A stretch of 64,000 nucleotides of DNA from Tetrapyrgos nigripes (Eukaryota; Basidiomycota; Agaricomycetes; Agaricales; Campanellaceae): positions 1-64,000 of the forward strand of contig JAACJM010000201.1 in NCBI GenBank assembly GCA_013368315.1, read 5' to 3'. Under the pieces are notes generated by a model. It had not been told where the DNA came from and searched no databases. It worked only from the letters and a program-made list of their open reading frames with translations. The position numbers and the translations under genes are program-made. Below, piece after piece: positions 1-11,060 of this stretch (position 1 is its first letter; each line of letters begins with the position of its first letter).

Positions 1-233
1 ATAGCCATAATGCTACTTTGCTTTCAACCCCCAGCAAGGTTCTCCCTTTCCTTCACAGAGAATAATACCACCCCACCAGGGCCTAAACCTTCCCTTTTTG
101 TCAAAATATTTCGCGCCACTTTCGTGTTTGCATGATTTTCCACGCGAAGACGCCTGCCCTAAACTAGCTACAAACTGTCCCAAACAAACTTCCAATTGTA
201 AGACTCGTCCCAAACGCTCATTAGAACGCGGTC
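1..233. other. 5' flank of SMC5, no gene seen
   Basis: Short upstream region holding the presumed SMC5 promoter. I see no convincing coding sequence and no clear TATA box. Confidence 0.5.
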
Positions 234-3200
234 ATGGCGCGTCAGCCTCGTGTTTCTTCCTCAGACAATGACTCTCTCAAGGAAAACAAGACTGCCGCAC
301 CCTCTTCTCAAACCCGCGTTAAAATGGAAAAAGTGAACAAAGCACAAGCGGCGACGCGCAACAAGAAGCGCGTGCAGGATTCTGATGGTGAGGATGCGGA
401 TGAGGGCGATCGTACCCAGCAGCAGCAGTATGATAAGGACCATGATGCGGAAGGTGATGAGGATGAAGAAGAAGCTGACGAGGAGGCAGACGGGGAGGGT
501 GGGTCTCCAAAGGGGCGCAAACGCGTCCGAATCAACTCGGATGGCAACTCCAGACCTGCTGAAACCGAGACTGAGGTGCCTCGAGTCGTCACTCAGCCTA
601 GAGACACCGATGGGTACATCTCTGCCTTATTTTTATTCCACAAACGGTGTCCTGATATTTTCTTCTTTTACCAGCTTCATCCCTGGTTCTATCGTCCGAA
701 TTCAACTACGAAACTTTGTCACCTATGACTTTGTCGAGTTTCATCCTGGTCCCTACCTCAATATGATCATCGGCCCTAATGGGACGGGTAAAAGTAGTAT
801 TGCCTGCGCTATCTGTCTAGGTCTCAACTGGTCCCCTGCTGTGAGTCCCCTGCCCTACCTTACCTCCTATCCTCTTCATGCCACCATTTTTCCCTGTTCT
901 GACCCATCTATCTTCATGTCTCCTTCAGATCCTCGGCCGTGCCCAAGAAATCAAATCCTTTGTCAAAATGGACGCTCAAGACGGACACATCGAAATCGAA
1001 CTCAAAGGTTCTAAAGGCAAACCCAACCTCGTTATCCGCCGATACCTCAAATCCACCAACAACGCCTCCACCTTCACCCTCAACGGCAAACCCATCACCG
1101 GAGCAGACGTTACCAGCAAAATGGCTGAACTCAACGTTCAAGTCGGTAACCTTTGTTCTTTCCTCCCGCAGGATAAAGTATCCGAGTTTGCTGCCATGTC
1201 TCCTCAACAACTGTTACGGGAAACCCAACGTGCGGCTGGAGATAAGAATTTGACGCAGTGGCATGATACGTTGATCACGGTGGGAAGGAACATAGGATGA
1301 TGCAGGAGAAGATTAAAGCAGAGACGGATTCGTTGAAACAGATGAAAGAGAGAAATGAGGCGATTGAGAAGGAGGTTGAGAGGTTTAATCAGAGAAAGCA
1401 AATTGAGGATGAGATTGCAACGTTGGAGATTTTCATTCCGTGTCAAAGGTATAGGGAGTTGTTGGAGAGGTATACAGAGTTGAAGGCGGAGCAAAGGAGG
1501 CTTCATGATATTGTGAAAAAGTTGAAAGAGAAGAATAAGCCTGCACATGATTTGTTGGAGTATGTGACCTTTTTTTTAATCTTATTTTTCGTTCTTTTTT
1601 GTGTAGTCTGACACGACTCCTTTTCGCAGCGAGTACAAACAAAAGCAGAAGAAACACGAACATGCCCGTGATGCGAGAAAGAAACAGACCCAGGATAAGT
1701 TTGGGAAGTTGTCGAAAATCTGGAGCGAACAGGAGAAGATGGTTGGTTTCTTCTGGTTCTTTTCATTCTCGATGACTTGATACTCACTCTTTTTTCCCTT
1801 TCCTCGTTTCCCGTTTTCCTTCACAGGAAAGCGCGTCAGAAGACCTCGAAATGGAACTCGAACAACTCGCCGCCAAAGAAAAACAACGCGCGGAAGATAT
1901 CAAGTCCCTTGAAGTCGCAATCCAAAAGATGAAAGCCGAACGGGACAAACCCTTTGAAATACAAGATCATAGTGAATTGGAACAAGAAGCGGTAATGACA
2001 TCTATTTCTGAAGCCACCGAAGTCTATGATGGCCTAACGGTTGAGCAGAGGACACTTGCAACCAGACGTGCGAGGGCGAACCAAGAATTAGACGACCTGA
2101 AGCAACAAGTGGAGGATATGGCTCGTACTCGGAATCCGGTTTATCAGAGGAGGGAGAATGCGGAGAAAAGGTGGTTTTGCGCCTACTTTCTACGTTTAGT
2201 ATCTTCCTCCCTAACTGTAACTCTAATTTTCTCTCCATCTCCACAGACTTAAATCCCTCGCCAACGTCGACACCCAAAAACTAGACATGCTCGCCAAATT
2301 CAACAAGGACACCTACGACGCCGTCCTCTGGCTCCGGGCTAACAAACATCAGTTCCGCATGGAGATTATCGAGCCTGCGATGTTGTCTTTGACTGTCCCC
2401 GATAAGAAATTCCAGTATGCAGTTGAGACTTCGCTTGGGGCTACGCAGATGAAGGTGACGTGCCATTCCTTCTTTTTCGTTCTTTTCCTGCGGTTTCGGC
2501 TTTTTGGTTGTGGATTGGCTTAGATCCTGGATCTCCAGTAGCTGACTGACGAATTTCACAGATTTTTGTCGCTCAGTGTCGCGAGGATTACGATAAACTC
2601 AACGGACTGATAAATGATCGTGAAGCGTTGGGCAGGAAAGCCAGAATTGCCGTGTGGTTCCGAGAGAGTTCGTTGGAGAGTCAGCTTGCGCCTCCTCCAA
2701 TGGATCCTCAGGAGGTGTGTATCAACACCTTTTTGGCTCTCGTTTTGTCTCTTTTGGGTGATCATTTTTACTGACAAATCTTACTCTTCTGGATATATAG
2801 ATGACACAACTTGGCTTTGACAAGTACCTCATCGATTGTGTGCAATGTCCTGAGCCTATGAAGTTTTTCTTGAAGATGGATGCTCAATTCCATCGTACGG
2901 TAAGGACATTCGTTCCGTCATGCAACATCCATTCTTGTTTCGTTCTCTCAAAAAACATTTGTGCTAAAACATTTGTTCAGGCCGTCGCTCTCAACGGACC
3001 ACGCATCAACGTTGGTAATGCCATGGCTGCGGTCGGAAGGAGTGGTGGTGCCAACTTTATCGCCGGTAACACTGTGCATCAAGTAACTCGTTCCAGATAC
3101 GGAAGGCAGGCGCTGTCCAACCAGACCAGTGAAGCTCGTCAGCCGAAGTATTTCGGTACTGCGACTGGTGAGTCTTGGATGTCTTCTTTCTGTTCATTCT

Positions 3201-5065
3201 CTCGGCTCATCACGACGAATTTATGCAGTTGACCAGGAACAGAAGCGTGAACTTGAAAAAGAAATCCGAGACTGCGAACAAGATTTGACTGTCATCAACG
3301 ACGAGATTAATAAACTGCAAGAACCCATCAAGGAGGCTGAGGAGGAGATAAGCAATATGCAAGCTGAAGTTGTAAGTTTTCCTCGTGTTCACAGATGCAT
3401 CGCAATCTGGATAAATAAACTAACTGTACCACAGGAGAAAATCAAGAAACGCAAGGAGGCCATCAAAGCTGCAATCACCAGGAGGAAGAAGCTTGACCGG
3501 GATTATGGTAAGTGGACCACGTCTTTTCCAAGCGCTTGCTGACGGTTTTTGTTATTGTATCACTTTAGAGACCAATGTGAAAAAAGTCAATCAATTGCGA
3601 AACGCGCCTTCGCTCGATATCGAGAGGCAGAATATTAGACAGCAGATTTCTAATATTGCGAAGAAGAGAGTCAAGTTTGTCAAGGAATGTACTGTACGTG
3701 GGCTTTGGTCTCGATTTTTATTCGTCGTATTGACAAAGTCTCTAGGACCTTGCCCGAACCATCGTCGTGGACCAGATGGAGACCACCAAACTCGGTCTCC
3801 AATACCTCCAGATTTGCGCCAACAAGGCTTATTTGGAACGACGAGTCGCCGAGGAGGATACGAAATGTAAAGAGGCTGAGGACAAGTGGAAAGCAGGTAT
3901 GTGATTCGTCTCCTTTGTTCTCTCTGTTCTGCGTTTCTGTTTCACTAACAACCAATCCCCACCTGTTTCTAGTCGACAAAGAATACCTCAGGGCCAAGGA
4001 CATCACTAAAGAAGCCCTCGACTTTAGTCGTGATACCCTCAGCGCAGCTGGACCCGAACTCGTCGCCAAATGGGAAGAAAGACAGATGGCTTGGCGTGCC
4101 TACTTTGAGGCCAAGGCAGAAGCTGAAAGTAACGGGGCTGAGGTGCCTTCCGCAGAAGGTGTCGACTTGCGTTCGGCAGACGAATTGGAGGATGAGCTTC
4201 AGAGGCAACAAGCGAAACTAGAGTTGACGAACAAGTCCAACCCTGGTGTTGTTGAACAGTTTGAGAGGAGGAAGAGAGACGTGAGTGATTGGTACCGATA
4301 TCCTAAAGGGATACTTACTGATATCTGGATGCGCTATAGATTGAGATCCTTGAGAACACGCTCAACGGTCGCCAACAGAATGCTTCTAGAGTTGATGCCA
4401 ATATCAAGAAAACTCTGGTATATTCAGCTTTCTTTCTCAGTGGTATTGACTATACTAATGGCTTGCCTACAGGGCAAATGGCGTCCCGCTCTCGAACAGC
4501 TCATTGCAAGTATCGGCGAAAAGTTCTCTGCTGCATTTGATCGTCAGTCCCAATTTATGCCTCAGCATCTCACTTGCCTAACCTTTTCTTTTCTCCAGGT
4601 ATCGGCTGCGCTGGTGAAATTCATATCAGAGAACACGAAGAGTACGAAAAATGGGCTATCGACATCCTCGTCAAGTTCCGAGACGAGGAAAAGCTGCAAT
4701 TGTTGACGGGTCAGAGGCAATCTGGAGGGGAACGTTCTCTCACTACCATTCTCTACCTCATGAGTCTGACCGAAGAGGCTCGAGCTCCCTTTTCCCTCGT
4801 CGACGAAATCAATCAAGGAATGGACCAACGTGCTGAAAGAGTCGTCCACAACTCTTTGGTGGACGTCACCTGTAAAGACGAGGCTGCGCAGTACTTCCTC
4901 ATCACGCCCAAGTTGCTCCCGCATCTCCAGTATCACAAACGCATGAGGATTCTCTGTGTCAATAACGGAGAATGGTTGCCAGAAGAGAAGGGATTGGGGA
5001 ACATGATGAGGATGATTGAAGGATACCTCAACAAGCAGAAGGGTCAATCAAGCCGTTCGAACTGA
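234..5065 (+). CDS. SMC5: SMC5, structural maintenance of chromosomes protein 5
   Basis: ATPase core subunit of the nuclear SMC5/6 complex, which acts in recombinational repair and replication-fork stability. The spliced protein starts with an acidic, low-complexity tail of about 125 residues. Next comes Walker [10 protein letters not shown] near residue 160, then a conserved early block with [11 protein letters not shown]. Long coiled-coil arms rich in K, E and Q follow. The C-terminal head has the ABC signature SGGERS and a Walker B ending VDEINQGMD, the form typical of SMC5 rather than SMC1-4 or SMC6. There are more than ten short introns; the first spans 614-674 and the second 841-928. 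Exon 3 contains a one-base frame break near 1289 (phase 2 to phase 1) between a conserved WHDTL block and a coiled coil starting MMQEKIK. No intron fits there, so I suspect a sequence error. The start is the first ATG of the open frame. Identity is secure; individual splice sites are less so. Confidence 0.95.
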
Positions 5066-5352
5066 TCACGTCTTCCATCTCTAGACCAGACTACGATACC
5101 CATCTACAGCCCGACTATTCTACCTTATTCTCACCCTGATGTCTATACTTATTCCATGGTTATTTGTTGTACATTTGTAGCGGTTACTTGGCTGTAGTCC
5201 ATGCTGTATCATATAGCAAGTCTACCTTAGTCTTTCTTGTTGAATACACTTCGAATATGCGTCGTGGCATCTACTTCACCGAATTCGCATGCAGATCGTT
5301 AGAGAAAAAGGTATTTATTATCATGGTAACCAACACTACTGTTTTTCTACTC

Positions 5353-7445
5353 TTACAATGCCATAAACTTCCACGCATAAGGAGCAGTAGAACGACGGGC
5401 CAGAGTCACCGATGCGTCAGAGGCAGTGGAGGCCGACGCTGCAGAATCTGTCGAGGACGAGCTGTCGGTGGTGGAAGGAGCGCTGCTGGATGACGCGATA
5501 GAAGAAGCAACCGCATCAGCGTCTAGCGATTCGGTAGCAGACGACGTCGGAGTTGTCACCGACTCTGTGCTTGAAGAGGAAGAATCCGTCGGTGAAGAGG
5601 TCATAGTAGCAGAAGGGTCGGTTGATGAAGTCGTCGTAACCACATCAGATGACGAATCGTCCGCATAGACTTCGACCTTGAGAGCCGTTGTGGAAGGGGA
5701 AGATGCTGATGTCGACGTTGAAGTTGCCGTCATGGTGGTAGTAACAGTCTCAGTGACGGTGGAATTGGATGAAGGCCCGACGTCTTGCATGGTCATGTTT
5801 GCTGCCGCCGGCATCCACTTCAATGTAACAGGCTCAGTGGTAGGCGACCTCGAAGCAAGCATCTCACTTCCAACGGGAGTGTTGTCAACGGACTGTGGTT
5901 GGACCAAATCATCGTCGTCGGAAGTTTTGTAGGACATAGGGTCAATGGTATTATCGTCTGGTTTGAAACTGCCGAAGAGAGTTAGCCAAAGAGAATGAAG
6001 GATCAATGAAAGACTCACTCGAAGAATTGACTACTATTTTGTGTACGGGCAATTTCTCCTGGAAGGCACGGAGAAGCCTTGAGTGATTGAGGAGAAGACG
6101 ACGAGTCCTCCGAGAAGGTGACGCAGCTGGGACTAGACTCGTCGTTGCCCGAATGAACGACAATACGAACGACAACCGAGGAAGGATCTGTCTGAGGCAT
6201 AGAGTGATCCCGCATGAGCTCGAGAAGAGTACCTAGTAAACCTTCAGTACCGACTCTGCGAAATATGCACGCAAAACTCACCATCCGAAGGGTGTTCACA
6301 GACATCAAACTCTTCAGATGTTGAACTCTTGCAAAGCGCACCGATTTGCTTCGAGTCGCTGAAAACCCCGACGAAGCCTTCAGATGCAGTCGTCCTTTCC
6401 TGCACGTCACGGGGGTGACGATAATAACGTTGCGAGCAGACATGAAGTTCGTGCGAATCGGCGGTGTCCTCTTGCTCAGGCGACCTGCGACATCGGATGT
6501 GATCATGTCTCCTGTTAACTATGACCTTGAGATGAGGGTCGTCGCAGTCAACCGTAACGTGTTCTCGATCGCCATTCAGGACCACCTAATCAAGTCCACG
6601 ACTTTGAGCCTCGGAATGATCCACAGACACAACATAACACACCTTATCTTCGTGTCTAGGTTCCACATCGCTCATAGTAGCCTGGTAAAGATGTCAGAAA
6701 AAGCGACGATAAAGAAAGAAGAGAACAAGACGTTACCTCGTCACGATGTTCCAGACGCAGGTGGTTGCGGTCTCCGTTCACCACAACCTGCAAAAGACCA
6801 TTGCGAACGATGACGAGGGAGAGAAGACGAAGACTTACCTTATGATGACCATGCTCATCAACATAGTGATCCAATTTCAAATGGTTCCTGTCACCTGGAA
6901 TAAAGAGTCGGCTTGAAGAAGACCTTCGTCCAGGAAGGACATACCGTTGACAATGACCTATGAGACGGAGAGTAAGCTTCACTGTGTCCAATCGAGAAGG
7001 CGTTTAAGCTTACCTTGGCATGATGATCTCGACGAACGTGGAAGTAGGACTGCAAGAGATGGTCCACACCGCCCAGCCCAACCCATAAACCCCTCTAGAA
7101 ACGCCCATATATGCGTCAGAAAAGGCTGTTACTAAAGGCGAGAATGCGTACCTCTTCAACGTCACCTTCCTTCTTTGCACGAGACTTGCCCTTCTTTTTC
7201 TCGCCTTTTGACAGATGTACAGAAGCACCGGGGAGCTTAACCGAGACCTTCTTGTTGGAGGCCTTGGAAGTAGAAGCTTTGGCGAGCTTCGCCTTCGGAG
7301 GCAGAGGAATAGTCGTCTGCTCGGCGGTAGTATGCTGGCGACGCGGCTCAATAGCGACGGCATCAACAGGAGCAGGACTGACGGAGAGTAAAGCAAGAGA
7401 AAGAGAAACGGCCAAAACAGCGAAACGAGAAGTGAGGAAGACCAT
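5353..7445 (-). CDS. Secreted protein with exon-encoded VxVNGDRxH repeats and Ser/Thr-rich tail
   Basis: No family recognised. It starts with a signal peptide (hydrophobic core at about residues 8-30, ending near VDAVA), then a basic Lys/Ser stretch. Several very short exons each begin with a version of V(V/I)(V/L)NGDR(N/E)H: VIVNGDRNHLKLDH, VVVNGDRNHLRLEH, VVLNGDREHVTVD and a weaker VIVNRRHDH. Introns at these borders sit at matching phase, so the repeat probably spread by exon duplication. The last third is mucin-like (Ser, Thr, Ala, Val) and likely O-glycosylated, ending ARRSTAPYAWKFMAL with no clear GPI signal. One intervening exon is only 13 nt (6945-6957). The product is probably extracellular or wall-associated. 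Exon joins were inferred by eye. A stop codon at the 6.59 kb repeat border lies inside a proposed intron. Confidence 0.6.
6945..6957 (-). other. 13-nt microexon of the secreted repeat protein
   Basis: Bounded by AG on its upstream side and by a GTATGT donor. It encodes VIVN plus the first base of Gly, and so completes VIVNGDRNH with the next exon, matching the sister repeats. Confidence 0.55.
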
Positions 7446-7833
7446 GATGAATGATTTTATAAAGGCGGGACGAAATTGAGGGTTTAGAGATGTACACGAA
7501 GCCTGTCGCGAGAGAAAATAGTAATGTGGAAGGATGCTGGAGGGTGGTCAGTGACATCGAGGACGTGGACTGGCAAAGGCGGACTCACCAAAAGTAATCA
7601 CCAGGACTACTAGAAGATGATGGAGAAGAAGAAAGAAAGAAGATGGGGTTCAGAGCAAGACTCTCGCTTTTATAAGGTCTCCGCGGGACTTTCCGTGCAC
7701 GTCATGCTCCGACAGCCATCGAGAATTCTCTCCGAATTAGGGAAGGACGACGAAGTTGGTATGCCATATATAGTAATTCTTCTAAAATGCATGAAAATGC
7801 TTCATAATCCTTGAGATACACAATTCTGAAAGG
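7446..7833. other. Intergenic, 5' flank of the secreted protein gene
   Basis: Probably the promoter of the leftward secreted-protein gene. A short open frame at 7617-7814 has no coding character. Nothing else seen. Confidence 0.4.
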
Positions 7834-8170
7834 CGTTATAGCAATGCTAGCCTCTAGAGCGTCCCCAAGTGGCCAGTTAAATCATCGTTTTCAGGTTTGT
7901 TTTGTTTTTGATGCAATCCGCTGCTTGTAAGGTATCAAACTTGGAGACATGAAGTTCTTGAATGGTCAATCTGTGACATTTTTCGTCAGATATTTTACTC
8001 CTGCAACGCAATCGCCTGGAAGTTTATAAGGTCTTGACGAAGACTTGAATCATCGTGACGAGGAGACGAGGTTGGTATATTCCCACGTACCGGACTCTCG
8101 CTCAACTCTTCCCACCTACAAACGTAAATGCTTGGTAAATGCAAATCTTTCATTTTTCTGGAAGTCCAGT
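7834..8170. repeat. Dispersed repeat A, copy 1
   Basis: About 335 bases that match 10009-10346 with many substitutions and small indels. Shared landmarks include GTCCCCAAGT, TTGAATGGTCAATCTGTGA, GTTTATAAGGTCTTGACGAAG and a right end TCTGGAAGTCCAGTA. Both copies lie in the same direct orientation. There is no coding potential or terminal structure that I can name; probably a remnant of an old transposable element. Confidence 0.75.
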
Positions 8171-8558
8171 ATGTAAAAAAATCTGAAGCCGCTACTCCCT
8201 TGGTGTGAGGTGTCATTAGAGCCATTGTAAGAGCATAAATTCCAACGTAGGGGTCTGCTACGAGAGACTACATAAAAGGAGTACTGGGAAGTTAAGCAGA
8301 AAGCAAAGAGAAAACAAGAAGGTAGCCAGAAAGTGCATAAAAATTCAGACGTGTATCCCACCGGTAGTAGTAAGAGCAAGAAAGCGAGAAAATAATCAAC
8401 AGCGTAGTGAAACATGGGAGGGGGAGAGAAACTTCATATGTTGTACATTAATAGTATATGGAGGAACTAGTAACCTACCTGTATATATCCCTTATCTACC
8501 CAGACTTTCAGCACCGTTAAGGTCCACGATCTGCAACCAGAGCCTCCTTCATGCGATC
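8171..8558. other. Intergenic, nothing recognised
   Basis: Follows repeat A copy 1. Open frames here are short and show no conserved motif. Confidence 0.4.
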
Positions 8559-9333
8559 TTATGGAGTCGAGTCCTCAGCTTCGTCATGAAGGGCCTCCCA
8601 GAGGTCTGAAAGCAGGATCCCTTCAGGATCTACAGTCACTTCAGCATAAGCAATTGTGTGGAGTGAAACAATGGAGTCGTTATTAGGGTTAGTTCTTCGA
8701 ATTTCGTCCAACCTGTTTGAATCAATGGTCAGTATCCGCTTCGTTGTTTTATTCGTCGCAATTCCCGCACATAACGGTGCAGAGTGATCACCACCCAAAA
8801 GCTTTTTCCATAAGCTCAGTTGATTCCAGACCCGGGATAAAAGCTTGCCCTTGATGCAATCCATCACGAAAAGACAATGACGATAATCCACCTCTTCGGA
8901 AGATATCAACCGGTGAATTCGAGGAACGGGGATGTTGGTACTGCCTCGAACAAGGTTCATGATGTTAGCTTCAGGGCGGTCGAATACGTTTGGGGTTTCC
9001 ATTTCGTTCCATGTTCCTTTCATCACGAACAAGAAATACAACGAGCCTTGAGCAGAAATGTCGTCATGCTCGTCAATGCAAGAGGCGCACAGCCGTCAAA
9101 CATTCTAAAAAATGTGTCATGGTCCAAGGGAAGCTAGATGTATTGAGAATCAACACGTTGAACACTCGTATTCTTGCACTCACTGGTTGGTCAGGCAGTC
9201 TTTTAGCGGGCGCTATCAGCGACTGAAAAAAGAGAAAGAAATCAAGAAGTTTGGTAGCAGTTTTCATGCAGAAGAAGTGTAGCCATTCCGACCATGAAAT
9301 GCTCAGGCGATAGTGGTTTCTCCCAAAGATCAT
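8559..9333 (-). pseudogene. Aminoglycoside-phosphotransferase-like kinase, decayed
   Basis: The central part reads like the N-lobe of the APH/choline-kinase-like superfamily that is expanded in basidiomycetes. It has a block EANIMNLVRGSTNIPVPRIH followed by CLFVMDCIKGKLLSRVW, the typical pattern of a conserved IPVPR and then a hydrophobic hinge before a Trp. After WNQLSLWKKL the expected continuation (YVRELRRIK) sits in another frame and quickly meets a stop. The catalytic HGD and DxD loops of the C-lobe are not present. Upstream sequence to 9333 has an open frame with only weak resemblance to the family start. I call it a truncated, frameshifted relic with no expected kinase activity. Confidence 0.6.
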
Positions 9334-9779
9334 GGCGGGAAAAGGTCAACTTCCAGTTCTTGGTGGGCAAACGCGGCTAGACCCCTATCATAGAGCCAAC
9401 ATAGAGCTCCCACAACGCACGTAGGTCGGATTTAAGTCAGGTGCAATTCACGTTAATAGAAAAGGCTGGCCACATGAAGAACAAGGCAAGTAACTTATAG
9501 AAAAACCGTGCCTGTGTGTTCTGTAGGTCCAAACAAGGTCCTGATAATTTGACAATGGGAACACGGCGAGTAGTGGCCGAACAATAACGTGAAGGAGCTT
9601 CAGAATCACCAGACGGCACCAGGCAATGTCGGTCCAGCAAGGAAAGGTTTTATTATTTACTTTGTATTCTTGAGAATCAGTTCACCAGTGTATTGGTCGC
9701 GCCAAAGGGCTGGCCACACGAAGATGCAGTCATGAAGAACCGTGACGAAGCAGTTCCGACGGTCCCAAGACGGTCCTCA
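9334..9779. other. Intergenic, nothing recognised
   Basis: Gene-poor sequence. The word GCTGGCCACA recurs here (near 9465 and 9709) and again near 11132, which fits shared repeat ancestry. Confidence 0.4.
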
Positions 9780-9995
9780 CCTGAACGCACTATGAACATG
9801 CATAACGGCTTGATTGTTATTCTGTATTCGGTTTGATCCAGCTGAGTCCTCACTGCTCTGCACTTCTATAGGAAATCCTTCCTGGCCTGTGTAGAAAACT
9901 TTAAAGATCTATTGGTCAAAACATCTCCCTCAGGCTGTACTTTTCGTACCGGCAAACGTTACTCAGCTGTACTGACCGGTCATCTTTCCGTGAAA
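9780..9995. repeat. Dispersed repeat B, copy 1
   Basis: Matches 10700-11060. Shared words include GAACATGCATAACGGCTTG, CTCTGCACTTCTA, AAGATCTATTGGTCAAAAC and CTTTTCGTACCGG. The other copy carries about 150 extra bases. Repeat A copy 2 begins a few bases after this copy ends. Confidence 0.7.
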
Positions 9996-10008
9996 ACCTT
10001 GCCATGGA

Positions 10009-10346
10009 TCTTATAGCAAGGCTAGCCTCTAAAATCGTCCCCAAGTCGCCAATTAAACCATCGTTTTCAGTTTTTTGTTTTTGTTTTTGACGCCGTTGCT
10101 TTTAGGGATATCAAACTAGGAGACATGTTCCTTGAATGGTCAATCTGTGAAATTCTTCCTCAGAAAACTTGCTCCCGCAACGCAATCGCCTGAAAGTTTA
10201 TAAGGTCTTGACGAAGTCTTGGGCAGTGGCAGACACTGGACAGATGAGGTAGGGGTATATTCCCACGCATCGGTACCGACGACTCTCCCCACCTCCCCAC
10301 CTACAAATGTAAATGCCAATCTTCCCTTCTTCTGGAAGTCCAGTAA
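10009..10346. repeat. Dispersed repeat A, copy 2
   Basis: Second copy of the repeat described at 7834-8170, in direct orientation. Confidence 0.75.
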
Positions 10347-10699
10347 GACGAACCAGATCTGCCATTCGCGAACCATGCCTTATGATCGTATTCTTAGCTC
10401 GAACCAGTACCAAAAAAAATACAGTGAGAAAGCCTCAAAAATAAACAAGAGCACTACTAAAGTCGTAGCTTTTTAGTGAGAGTAAGTGAAGTCGAATTCA
10501 GCGAAAGCTCGCACTAGCTACGAGTACTACACTAATTATACCTAGGACTTTCCAGGAATCCTACCACAGACGGGTCCAAGCATACTAAAGGCGTATGTCC
10601 GACTATGTCCGTCATACTAGGCTCCTCGGGCGGCCGCCTCAGCTAATGATTCTGCCGCTCCTTCTCCAACTGGACATCTCTTCCATGGTGGTCCCTCAT

Positions 10700-11060
10700 C
10701 TAAACGCACTCTGAACATGCATAACGGCTTGATTGTTGCACGGTGCCAGCTGACTCCTCACCGCTCTGCACTTCTACTATAGAAAACCCTCCCCGGCCGT
10801 TGATCACTGATTCATGATAGTACTTGACTGGGTGCATGCTCCATCTCATCTCTGACTAAGTGGCTGCCACCTAGAACCCCGGGCCAGCAGAATCGGAAAA
10901 CTAGAGCCTTGCAACTACTCAAGTACTCAAGTCCCCGCAAATGGCAGCTGGTGTAGTAGAAAACTTAAAAGATCTATTGGTCAAAACACCTGGCTGAACT
11001 TTTCGTACCGGAAAACGTTACTCCTCTGTACTGTTAGGCCATCTTTCCTTGCGAATCATG
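10700..11060. repeat. Dispersed repeat B, copy 2, with internal insertion
   Basis: Second copy of the repeat at 9780-9995. About 150 bases (around 10800-10955) interrupt the match. The second half resumes at AAGATCTATTGGTCAAAAC. Confidence 0.65.

Noticed and set aside
1283..1300. A tiny intron in SMC5 to explain the frame break
   Set aside because: The only GT-AG pair here would give an intron of about 16 bases, far below any known functional size.
1204..1548. Minus-strand Leu-rich frame over SMC5
   Set aside because: Antisense shadow of the coiled-coil coding sequence.
7445..7465. TATAAA just upstream of the secreted-protein start
   Set aside because: Only about a dozen bases from the ATG, too close to be a core promoter for that start.
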